DNA of 5,504 nucleotides from an uncultured bacterium (GCA_927798255.1 CAKMMH010000126.1:1-5504), one strand, 5' to 3'. Shown: positions 1 to 5,504, counted from the stretch's first letter. Notes: generated by a model from the letters alone, not told the origin. Made by a program: numbers and translations.

Positions 1-1942
1 AAAAATGAAAAAGTATTAAACTAAAAATTGAAATAAAATATAAGAATTTAATCTTTAAATTTTTTGAATGAGTTATGTAGTCTTTTGTTAAAATGTTTAA
101 AGTATAAATTACAAAAATGGTTGAAAATAGTAATAAATAAACTGAAATTCTGTTATAGGTTCTTACTTCTGTAAAACCACAAAGCGAGATAAATGTAGCA
201 AGTCCGGCGCTACAGCCTAGGAAAAATCCAAAGAAATTTAGAGAAGATAAAAATCTTATAAATCCTTTGTTACTAACATCTTCTTTGTTTTCAAATTTTT
301 TGCAAAGCCCATCTAAAATAAGTAAGGCAATTAAAAATAAAAAACCAACTAAGGCGATTATTCCTAAATAATTAGTTAGTGCTTCTCCTTTAAAAAAATT
401 ATCTGATTTATATCGGTCTACAAGCCATGAAAAAACATGATCTCCTGTTTGGAATTTTGGCATAAATAAATGTACGAACATTAACCCGTAATAAAAAGCT
501 TCAAATGGCCTACGACTAGAACTTTTTGATGCATCATTAATAAGACTATTTAAGATAGAAGGATATAAATTAGATAATAAAAAAGCTATAAGTAATAATA
601 GGATAATTATTCCTCTTAGCGTAGCTAAGCGTCTATTTTTAAAAAAAGAAATAAATATACTAATAACAATAAATCCACATCCAAAATATGCGTAAAAAAT
701 ATCAGCGCTACCGATTAGAAAACAAAAAAAAGTAATTAATGCATATTGGGTTAATTTTTCTTTAAGATCAACATATTTCTTATTAAACTTGTTATCAATT
801 CCTATTAAATAGCAAAAATAAAGAATAAGAGGGGCAACAAAATACGATGAAGCAGTTATGTGTATTACTGAACGTAAAAAGTGATATTGTGAAAATGTAA
901 ATATAATTCCTCCTAGAATGCAAAGAGATGGAAGAATAGATAGTTTTCTTGCAACAAAATAAAAGGCATAAAAAGCAAAGATAAAAGTACATATATAATA
1001 AAAGTTATTAACAAGGATTACATTATCAGTAAAAAATCCAAAAAATCTGAAAAATCCATAATAAAATGCCATTAGCATAGGAAAATTATATCTTTTAGTA
1101 CCAAAGGGGGCTTGCATATCTTCCATATTCCAAAAGCTGTGACCATCAATGGCGTTTTTGGCAACAGACAGAAAGTGCAAATCATCTTCTCCACTAAAAG
1201 AAAGAGGGACTTTAAAGAAATTCCAATTAAAACCATATGAAAATTCTATTAAACAAGTAATAATAAAAGCTCCAATTGATATTTTAATGATATTTTTTAA
1301 ATTAAAAATTTTATCTTTTAGTGAATATAAAATATAAAAAATACTTATTAATAATAGTGAGTAAAGAAAAGATAGCAGAATGTAACAGGTTATGTTTATT
1401 AAAGGAAAGTTATCAAATAATTTTAATATGCTAATTTTTTCTATATTACTATTGGTGTAGATTGCAATATTTATATTTTTCAAAGTTTTTTGATTATTAG
1501 ATGTAATATTTTTTAAAATATTATCATATGTAAATATTAAATTATTTTCGTTTGTCAAAGGCAAGATAGTTAACAAGCTAGTATTAGAATTGTTATTAAA
1601 AATTATTTCTTTAAAATTTTTATCAAAGAGTTTTATAAAAACATCTTTATCTTTTGAATTATTATTAATAAGTTTTATACGTATTTCTAAACCTTGTTTC
1701 TGTATTATAGAATTGATGTTAAATACAAACACTTGCTTTATATTAGGAAGTTTTGCTAATTTTAAATTAGAGTCGTTAAGAGAAAAATCTTTTAATTCAT
1801 TTGAGGAAATATCATAGATTACTTTATTTTTAGAAAGATTTGCTAGAGGGTTATTCTTTAAAAAAAGAGAAAAGCAAAAAATGAATATTAGAAAAAAAAT
1901 AGTTAGGATTGAAGCGCAAAAATTTTTATTTAAAAAAGTCAT
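1..1942 (-). CDS. GT-C-like polytopic membrane glycosyltransferase, N-terminal 647 residues (3' end outside window)
   Basis: The frame is open from ATG 1942 to the left edge with no stop. AAGGGA lies 4 nt before the ATG. The protein starts with a membrane segment (about 10-28), then an Asn-rich, probably periplasmic stretch of about 150 residues (30-180), then many hydrophobic helices (about 183-207, 215-233, 310-332, 338-352, 366-382, 400-434, 442-460, 525-545, 565-590, 598-617, 630-647). The loop after the third helix carries GEDDLHF (251-257), followed by K262, W271, APFG (278-281) and NFP (286-288). Acidic pairs in an external loop are typical of GT-C enzymes, which move sugars from lipid-phosphate donors outside the membrane. 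I recall the combination of an acidic H motif, APFG, a later SSRRPF (474-480), NYLG (524-527) and RTYNRIS (594-600) from large GT-C-like membrane proteins of polysaccharide or glycan loci. The substrate is unknown. The divergent position says nothing about function. I am confident of the gene and moderately confident of the GT-C assignment. Confidence 0.85.
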   Translation of the reverse strand, partial: MTFLNKNFCASILTIFFLIFIFCFSLFLKNNPLANLSKNKVIYDISSNELKDFSLNDSNLKLAKLPNIKQVFVFNINSIIQKQGLEIRIKLINNNSKDKDVFIKLFDKNFKEIIFNNNSNTSLLTILPLTNENNLIFTYDNILKNITSNNQKTLKNINIAIYTNSNIEKISILKLFDNFPLINITCYILLSFLYSLLLISIFYILYSLKDKIFNLKNIIKISIGAFIITCLIEFSYGFNWNFFKVPLSFSGEDDLHFLSVAKNAIDGHSFWNMEDMQAPFGTKRYNFPMLMAFYYGFFRFFGFFTDNVILVNNFYYICTFIFAFYAFYFVARKLSILPSLCILGGIIFTFSQYHFLRSVIHITASSYFVAPLILYFCYLIGIDNKFNKKYVDLKEKLTQYALITFFCFLIGSADIFYAYFGCGFIVISIFISFFKNRRLATLRGIIILLLLIAFLLSNLYPSILNSLINDASKSSSRRPFEAFYYGLMFVHLFMPKFQTGDHVFSWLVDRYKSDNFFKGEALTNYLGIIALVGFLFLIALLILDGLCKKFENKEDVSNKGFIRFLSSLNFFGFFLGCSAGLATFISLCGFTEVRTYNRISVYLLLFSTIFVIYTLNILTKDYITHSKNLKIKFLYFISIFSLILFHF

Positions 1943-1994
1943 AAAATCCCTTGATGAAAAAAGAGTATATTTGTTAATAAGTTAGGTAAAATAA

Positions 1995-2022
1995 ATGATA
2001 TAGATTCTAGGTAATAATTCAA
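1995..2022 (-). promoter_or_regulatory. candidate sigma-70 promoter for the GT-C-like gene
   Basis: On the minus strand TTGAAT (2022-2017) is followed after 16 bp by TATCAT (2000-1995). These match the -35 and -10 consensus at 4/6 and 5/6 positions and lie about 50 bp before the ATG at 1942. In DNA this A+T-rich such matches arise often by chance, so this is only the best candidate in the spacer. Confidence 0.28.
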
Positions 2023-2070
2023 GCAGATAAAGGATGATAAAAAATTTTTAGAATAAATATTAAAAAAGTT

Positions 2071-2099
2071 TTGACATACATTTAGAGTCTTGTTAAAAC
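2071..2099 (+). promoter_or_regulatory. candidate sigma-70 promoter for the decayed unit
   Basis: A perfect -35 hexamer TTGACA (2071-2076) is followed by a 17-bp spacer and TAAAAC (2094-2099; 4/6 to the -10 consensus). It would start transcription near 2106, giving a leader of about 145 nt before the ATG at 2250. The perfect -35 and ideal spacing make it the strongest promoter candidate in the window, although the -10 is weak. Confidence 0.42.
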
Positions 2100-2110
2100 A
2101 TAAATTGTGC

Positions 2111-2225
2111 TTGGTGGTAGCCTGCTCGCATGTGTAAAGACTTTGTCAACCATCATTTGATAATATAACCTTTTGAAAGAATATTATCACCAAACAGATT
2201 ACATGCGCATTTTAACGATAATATC
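2111..2225 (+). promoter_or_regulatory. structured 5' leader with mutually exclusive stems
   Basis: Several inverted repeats overlap. TGATAATAT (2158-2166) pairs perfectly with ATATTATCA (2181-2189) across a 14-nt loop. The same right arm can instead pair with GATAATAT (2217-2224), just before the ribosome binding site. TTGGTGGTA (2111-2119) can pair with TATCACCAA (2185-2193; one G-U), and TGGTGGT (2112-2118) with ACCATCA (2149-2155). GCATGTGTAA (2128-2137) can pair with TTACATGC (2199-2206) with a 2-nt bulge. The stems compete, as in an attenuator or riboswitch. I recognise no known riboswitch class, and A+T-rich DNA gives chance hairpins. Confidence 0.35.
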
Positions 2226-2249
2226 TTTCTTTTTAAGAAGGATTATATT

Positions 2250-2482
2250 ATGAAAAACATTCAATTTTTTCAATTACAAGCCAAAAATCTGTTCTGTGAT
2301 TATAAGCTAGACTTCATGCAAGATGATAAGAATTACATTTGTTCACCGCATTTTTTGATATTAATGCTGTGATAAGTGCATTTGATATCGATGTAAATGA
2401 TTTTTCTTTGATGAAAGCTTAGCATGTTATTGCAAAAATAGTCGGGCTAAATTCTTAGAATGAATTAATTCATTTGTCAGAT
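2250..2482 (+). pseudogene. remnant of a small protein of unnamed family (frameshift, two internal TAG codons)
   Basis: AAGAAGGA (2235-2242) precedes the ATG by 7 nt, an excellent ribosome binding site. The first frame begins MKNIQFFQLQAKNLF and stops at TGA 2370-2372 after 40 codons. If one base is missing from the T6 run at 2351-2356, reading continues as FFDINAVISAFDIDVNDF, then MKA-stop-HVIAKIVGLNS-stop-NELIHLSD. The two stops are TAG 2420-2422 and TAG 2456-2458. A segment of the form KAQHVIAK..GFNSWNEL recurs in small bacterial proteins I recall, so the stops look like CAG-to-TAG (Gln) and TGG-to-TAG (Trp) point changes. I cannot name a function. The reading beyond about 2482 changes character and resembles an ABC ATPase. 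Either the gene is dead, or only the 40-residue peptide is made. Confidence 0.6.
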
Positions 2483-2743
2483 TCTTATTTAACATCGAAA
2501 AAAGTTGTCTTGGAAACGTTAAACTTTTTAATTAAACACAAGAGCACTTCTTTGATATTATCCAAGTAATACAAATAATATTTTAGTTTTTGGAAAACCT
2601 CTTTTGCAATATAGTCACAAAGAATCAAAGATAAAAATTACTATGTTACGCAAAATGCTTTTTTCTTTCTTGGTACTATAAGGGAGAACTTAATTTATGG
2701 ATTAGATAAAGATATAGATGACGCAAAATTAATAAGCATCTAG
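2483..2743 (+). pseudogene. ABC transporter ATP-binding domain remnant, multiply disrupted
   Basis: Pieces of one nucleotide-binding domain follow each other in the right order across two frames. SYLTSKKVVLETLNFLIKH (2483-2539) resembles the strand before Walker A. KSTSLILSK (2540-2566) keeps the Walker A K-S-T, but the preceding glycines are missing, as if about a dozen codons were deleted. NNILVFGKPLLQYSHKE (about 2574-2624, shifted frame) matches the 'G.ILIDGKPI..Y' strand. YVTQNAFFFLGTIRENLIYG (2642-2701, original frame) is a typical exporter Q-loop region, with Q at 2651-2653, followed by LDKDIDDAKLISI and TAG 2741-2743. The LSGGQ signature, Walker B and H-loop are absent. The TIREN motif points to the MsbA-like or bacteriocin/toxin exporter type. 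There is no plausible start codon and no functional ATPase can result. Its parent was probably a full exporter, since trimmed. Confidence 0.72.
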
Positions 2744-2755
2744 GTTACAGTTCTT

Positions 2756-2802
2756 AAAAAACTTCTATAACTTGTTTTTTTTAAAGTTATAGAAGTTTTT
2801 TT
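2756..2802 (+). terminator. strong intrinsic terminator, 18-bp perfect stem
   Basis: The arm 2756-2773 (six A, then CTTCTATAACTT) is perfectly complementary to 2784-2801 (AAGTTATAGAAG, then six T), with a 10-nt T-rich loop and a T7 run at 2796-2802. The stem is poor in G+C but long and flawless. The A-run on the left arm lets it also work on the minus strand. It closes the decayed unit and insulates it from the regulator operon. Confidence 0.88.
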
Positions 2803-2923
2803 CTTCTACCGACTAAGATACCGGCTAAGATGATTAGCTAAGCGTCTGAAAAATAAAAATATTATTCAAGTAGTTATCTCTTAGAAGGATATTGAAATTT
2901 AAAAAATGTAAATCCTCTCTCAT

Positions 2924-2943
2924 TTGTAATATTTTTGTTACAA
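2924..2943. promoter_or_regulatory. 20-bp dyad, possible regulator binding site
   Basis: TTGTAA (2924-2929) and TTACAA (2938-2943) form a perfect inverted repeat around 8 bp. The size suits a dimeric helix-turn-helix regulator. I cannot assign it: FNR-type and Rex-type sites have different spacing. It lies just before the first GTCAAAAT repeat. Confidence 0.3.
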
Positions 2944-2945
2944 CT

Positions 2946-3016
2946 GTCAAAATTTAGTCTTAAATAGAATCTTTTTTGTCAAAATGTACTCTTAAAAATA
3001 AGTGGAAAGTCAAAAT
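2946..3016 (+). repeat. three GTCAAAAT direct repeats at 31-32 bp spacing
   Basis: GTCAAAAT occurs at 2946-2953, 2978-2985 and 3009-3016, so starts are 32 and 31 bp apart, about three helical turns. The first two copies match further: 19 bases (2946-2964 and 2978-2996) differ at two positions and both end in TCTTAAA. A looser copy at 3074-3092 (GTCAAGGATTAGACTTAAG; about 14/19 to the first) lies 65 bp after the third, close to two more periods, and runs up to the ribosome binding site. Iterated operators for one DNA-binding protein are the simplest reading. Confidence 0.55.
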
Positions 3017-3036
3017 TTTTACATACTATGACTTTC
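3005..3036. promoter_or_regulatory. inverted repeat GAAAGTCA-N16-TGACTTTC
   Basis: The arms 3005-3012 and 3029-3036 are perfectly complementary. The left arm overlaps the third GTCAAAAT repeat, so the same half-site appears in both direct and inverted orientation. It could be a wide operator or a weak hairpin in the leader. It lies about 70-100 bp before the activator start. Confidence 0.35.
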
Positions 3037-3105
3037 TAGAATTACATTTTAAAAATTATACATTAGGTTTTTAGTCAAGGATTAGACTTAAGAAAGGATT
3101 GTTAC

Positions 3106-4221
3106 ATGGAGTTACAAAATAATAATATAGTAAATGAATTTCCTAATTTTGAGGGAATAATTAGTAGTTGTAAAGAAATGCAAAGCATTTTTGAAATTAT
3201 AAAAAAAGTTTCAAAAACAGATACAACGATTTTGGTTTTAGGTGAATCAGGAACCGGAAAAGAGCTTATCGCAAAAGCAATTCATACATTAAGCAAAAGA
3301 CAAGGACGTCTTGTTCCCGTAAACTGCGCAGCAATTCCGGAAGAGATTTTAGAAAGTGAACTTTTTGGTCATGAAAAAGGAGCCTTCACAGGCGCTATTA
3401 ATAAAAAGCAAGGACGCTTCGAACTTGCAGATAATGGTACAATTTTCTTAGATGAAATTGGAGAAATGAGCACAAAACTTCAAGCAAAACTTTTAAGAGT
3501 GTTGCAAGACGGGAAAATTGACCCAGTAGGCGCAACAAAATCAATAGATGTTAATGTAAGAGTTGTCGCAGCAACAAATAAAGATTTAAAAGAATTAGTA
3601 AAGATAGGAAAATTTAGAGAAGATTTATATTATAGACTTCAAGTTGTTCCTATTGAGCTTCCTCCTTTAAGAGCAAGACAAAACGATATTTCAATTTTAT
3701 CTAAATATTTTATTTCATATTTTGCACAAAAATTTCAAAAAGAAATCAAGTTAAATGAAAACGTGTTAAACGCATTAAATGCTTACAATTGGCCAGGAAA
3801 TGTTAGAGAACTTGAAAACTTATCTGAAAGATTAGTAGTCTTATCCGATAGTAATGAGATAAACACAAGTGATCTTCCAAGTTATATATTTAATGGTGAT
3901 AATCAAATTTCAAATTCAAATGAATATATTTTAAAGGAAATTCCAGAAGATGGTATCGATTTTAATAGTTACATTTCAAAAATAGAAGATAATTTAATTG
4001 AAAGCGCACTAAGACGTACTAATGGAAATAAAAAAGCTGCTGCCGAGCTGTTAAAACTTAATAGAACTACACTTGTTGAGAAAATTAAAAAGAAAAATTT
4101 ACTTTGTAATTCAATAATAAAAGAAGAAATAAGTGATATTCGTCCTAACTTTGGTGCAAATTTTGGCACAAATCTTGATAGTAATAATGTGGGGTTCTCT
4201 AGAACTTTTCAAAATTTGTAA
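3106..4221 (+). CDS. sigma-54-dependent transcriptional activator without receiver domain (AAA+ plus Fis-type HTH)
   Basis: This enhancer-binding protein uses ATP to open sigma-54 RNA polymerase complexes. AAAGGA (3093-3098) lies 7 nt before the ATG. The AAA+ domain fills residues 14-240: Walker A GESGTGKE (46-53), sigma-54-contacting GAFTGA loop (92-97), Walker B FLDE (114-117), sensor I VRVVAATN (151-158), arginine-finger region FREDLYYRL (170-178) and NWPGNVREL (228-236). A Fis-type helix-turn-helix follows at about 290-331, with NRTTLVEKIKKK (319-330) as recognition helix. All catalytic motifs look intact. There are only about 13 residues before the AAA+ domain, so there is no REC, GAF or PAS input domain. 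About 40 polar residues (331-371, with NFGANFGTN) extend past the HTH, where most relatives end. The recognition helix resembles flagellar FleQ/FlgR/FlrC-type regulators, but I do not assign a symbol. It is the first gene of an operon with a TPR protein and a histidine kinase. Confidence 0.96.
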   Translation: MELQNNNIVNEFPNFEGIISSCKEMQSIFEIIKKVSKTDTTILVLGESGTGKELIAKAIHTLSKRQGRLVPVNCAAIPEEILESELFGHEKGAFTGAINKKQGRFELADNGTIFLDEIGEMSTKLQAKLLRVLQDGKIDPVGATKSIDVNVRVVAATNKDLKELVKIGKFREDLYYRLQVVPIELPPLRARQNDISILSKYFISYFAQKFQKEIKLNENVLNALNAYNWPGNVRELENLSERLVVLSDSNEINTSDLPSYIFNGDNQISNSNEYILKEIPEDGIDFNSYISKIEDNLIESALRRTNGNKKAAAELLKLNRTTLVEKIKKKNLLCNSIIKEEISDIRPNFGANFGTNLDSNNVGFSRTFQNL

Positions 4222-4238
4222 GAATTTAAAAGTAACTT

Positions 4239-5123
4239 ATGAAAATTAAAAGATTTTTTACAATAGCTGCAGTATTAAACTTAATCTGTGTATCCAATTC
4301 TTTGGCAGAACATCCGATAAATGTTCAAAAAAATGCCATTAATAAAGAATACTATAAGGCTATGGTATCTTTTGAAAGGCTTCCAAGACAAAAATTAAAC
4401 AAAGAAGTTTTGCTTTCTGCAGCACAAAGTGCTTGGGCACTTAGTCTTCCAGATACTGCTATAGAGCTATTTGATAAAATTTTAGATGACAAGAATATCT
4501 CTAATAAAGAGAGAGCAAAAATATATTTATACAAAGGTATAATAGATTTTCAGGAAGGAAAGTATTCAATTTCTCAAATTTTTGCAAAAAAAGCGTTAAG
4601 TTTTTCAAATGATATTTCAGAATCATTAAAATCTGCAGCTTTAAAACTTTTAGGAGATTCATATTTTAAATTAAAATTATATGGTGAAGCTAAAAGAGAA
4701 TATATAGAAGCATTAAAATATGCTGATAATAACCAACAGCCATCAATTTATTTACAAAAAGGAATGGCAGAATTTTATCTTGGAAGTTTTGATGAAGCAC
4801 AAAAAGATCTTCAAAAAGTTTCTATGGACAACGAAGATGCACCTCTTGCTATAAAGTTACTTATGAAGATTTTACTTGAAAAGAAAGATTATCAAAAATT
4901 AAAAAAATGGATTGAAGTGTTAAATATCGAGTTTCCAGATGAATTTATAGATAGTTGGATAGATTATGCAAAAGTTAAAGTGGCAATTTCTGAAGATAAT
5001 AAAAGAGAAGCTTTAAAAGTTTTAGAATTTGCTAAAGATAAATATCCAGAATCAGATTCTTGGATAAATTTAGCAAGAGCATCACTTGAAACTTATTTAT
5101 GGAATAAAGGTGTTAAAAATTAA
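4239..5123 (+). CDS. exported TPR-repeat protein
   Basis: The product is 294 residues. Residues 1-23 form a Sec signal peptide: KIKR, a hydrophobic core, then SNSLA before E24 as a type I cleavage site. There is no lipobox cysteine at that site, so the mature protein is probably soluble in the periplasm or outside. The remainder is helical with TPR-like units at about 59-84, 92-122, 132-163, 167-197, 202-231 and perhaps 238-269. They show W/L-G-Y-A-like signatures such as LGDSYFKLKLYGEAKREYIEAL (138-159). TPR arrays bind proteins, so a scaffold or sensor role is likely, but the partner is unknown. The gene starts 17 nt after the activator stop with only a weak ribosome binding site, and its stop overlaps the kinase start. 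The coding and export calls are firm; the role is open. Confidence 0.9.
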   Translation: MKIKRFFTIAAVLNLICVSNSLAEHPINVQKNAINKEYYKAMVSFERLPRQKLNKEVLLSAAQSAWALSLPDTAIELFDKILDDKNISNKERAKIYLYKGIIDFQEGKYSISQIFAKKALSFSNDISESLKSAALKLLGDSYFKLKLYGEAKREYIEALKYADNNQQPSIYLQKGMAEFYLGSFDEAQKDLQKVSMDNEDAPLAIKLLMKILLEKKDYQKLKKWIEVLNIEFPDEFIDSWIDYAKVKVAISEDNKREALKVLEFAKDKYPESDSWINLARASLETYLWNKGVKN

Positions 5124-5504
5124 TGTTAAATGAATGTAATGATAACAATATTCAAAAAGAGTTTGTTAACAACTCACCCGAGGTTTTTCTTAAACATTCG
5201 TTTAGTAATTTTATATCTTCTGCAAAAAAACTAGAAAAAAATTATGATTTATTAAAACAAGAAGTCGTTAAGTTAAAAGAAGAATTAAAACAAAAAGATT
5301 TAGAAATTAAACGAAAAGAAAACTTAGCGACAATTGGTCAAACAGCTTCTGCTATTGCGCATGAAATTAGAAATCCATTAGGTGCGATGAAGCTTTTTAT
5401 TTCAATCTTAAAATCCGATTTAAAAGAAAATTTTCAAGTTCAAGATACATTAAAACAAATTGATATTTCTCTATCAAGTTTAGATAATGTTGTTTCAAGT
5501 GTTC
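5123..5504 (+). CDS. cytoplasmic sensor histidine kinase, N-terminal 127 residues (3' end outside window)
   Basis: The ATG at 5123 shares its A with the preceding stop (TAATG), which suggests coupled translation. A weak AAAGG lies further upstream in the TPR gene. Residues 1-32 are polar with no membrane segment. Residues about 33-66 are a heptad-like, Lys/Glu-rich coiled coil. The dimerisation/phosphoacceptor domain begins at NLATIGQTASAIAHEI, with H80 in HEIRNPLGAM (80-89) as the predicted autophosphorylated histidine. The frame is open to the right edge, before the N, G1, F and G2 ATP-binding boxes. The pattern HEIRNPLG..xLF.S.L is that of NtrB/AtoS-like kinases, including flagellar FlgS/FleS. 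Placement behind a sigma-54 activator supports a role in sigma-54 control. However, that activator lacks a receiver, so the phosphate acceptor must be another protein. Confidence 0.93.
   Translation, partial: MLNECNDNNIQKEFVNNSPEVFLKHSFSNFISSAKKLEKNYDLLKQEVVKLKEELKQKDLEIKRKENLATIGQTASAIAHEIRNPLGAMKLFISILKSDLKENFQVQDTLKQIDISLSSLDNVVSSV

Larger units (their letters stand above)
2803..3105 (+). promoter_or_regulatory. non-coding control region of the regulator operon
   Basis: No credible gene is seen on either strand in these 303 bases. The first part holds three CTAAG pentamers (2813, 2825, 2838) 12-13 bp apart. The rest holds the dyads and GTCAAAAT repeats listed separately. I find no convincing sigma-54 site (GG-N10-GC spacing) and no clear sigma-70 pair. 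TTGTCA (2976-2981) is a fair -35, but its -10 partner is poor. The operon promoter is presumably here because a terminator closes the upstream side. Confidence 0.5.

Noticed and set aside
724..731. Apparent frameshift at a T8 run (minus strand) in the membrane protein gene
   Set aside because: An initial count gave nine T and a stop soon after. Recounting gives eight, and the frame stays open from 1942 to the left edge. The gene is not broken in this window.
795..992. 65-codon minus-strand reading frame
   Set aside because: It overlaps the long membrane-protein frame in a shifted register and shows no domain or ribosome binding site.
1149..1817. Plus-strand reading frames 1149-1337 and 1590-1817
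   Set aside because: Both lie antisense inside the membrane-protein gene and have no family resemblance.
2100..2249. tRNA or known riboswitch in the leader
   Set aside because: No cloverleaf with T-arm consensus, and no core motif of TPP, SAM, preQ1, ZTP, fluoride or guanidine classes that I can recognise.
2420..2743. TAG recoded as an amino acid in this organism
   Set aside because: The TAGs would have to stand for both Gln and Trp, and frame changes and a missing Walker A also occur nearby. Ordinary decay explains all of these.
2835..2847. TAGCTAAGCGTCT also found at 622-634 inside the membrane-protein gene
   Set aside because: A single shared 13-mer in a 5.5-kb A+T-rich window is near chance, and its flanks are unrelated.
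3003..3022. Sigma-54 promoter (TGGAAAG...) before the activator
   Set aside because: The GG is not followed by GC at the required 10-bp distance, and the -12 element is missing.
2946..3092. CRISPR-like repeat array
   Set aside because: Repeat units are only 8-19 bases, few and partly degenerate, and the spacing fits operators. No cas gene is present.
3969..4534. Minus-strand reading frames 3969-4169 and 4352-4534
   Set aside because: Both are antisense shadows of the activator and TPR genes, whose protein motifs are unmistakable.

Overview
The window is very A+T-rich DNA, most likely from a Gram-negative bacterium. The signs are a complete sigma-54 activator, a TPR protein with a Sec signal peptide, a soluble HEIRNP-type histidine kinase and a polytopic GT-C-like membrane enzyme. 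The activator and kinase resemble the FleQ/FlgR and FlgS/FleS regulators used for flagellar and other sigma-54 regulons. Together with the base composition this would suit a low-GC lineage near Bdellovibrionota/Oligoflexia or another delta-like group. That placement is inference; no rRNA or marker gene is present.

Layout. (1) Positions 1-1942, minus strand: one uninterrupted reading frame of 647 codons with no stop before the left edge. It is the N-terminal part of a large membrane protein of the GT-C glycosyltransferase type. (2) Positions 1943-2249: a divergent intergenic region with a candidate promoter on each strand and, on the plus strand, a roughly 150-nt leader rich in competing inverted repeats. 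(3) Positions 2250-2743: a decayed coding region. A remnant of a small unnamed protein family (frameshift plus two in-frame TAGs) runs directly into a remnant of an ABC-transporter nucleotide-binding domain (lost Walker A glycines, two frame changes, truncation before the signature motif). An 18-bp perfect-stem intrinsic terminator ends it (2756-2802). Promoter, leader, ribosome binding site and terminator look sound although both reading frames are dead. (4) Positions 2803-3105: a non-coding control region with direct repeats about three helical turns apart and two dyads. (5) Positions 3106 to the right edge, plus strand: an operon of a sigma-54 activator without a receiver domain, an exported TPR protein, and a cytoplasmic histidine kinase cut by the right edge. 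The last two overlap by one base (TAATG).

How they may work together. The kinase/activator pair suggests control of a sigma-54 regulon, flagellar being the first guess. The activator has no REC domain, so the kinase's cognate receiver is probably encoded elsewhere, perhaps just beyond the right edge. The exported TPR protein between them is the least expected member. The membrane enzyme on the left is transcribed away from this operon and is probably an unrelated cell-envelope or polysaccharide gene.

The least ordinary parts are the decayed region with its intact expression signals and the repeat-rich control region before the activator.
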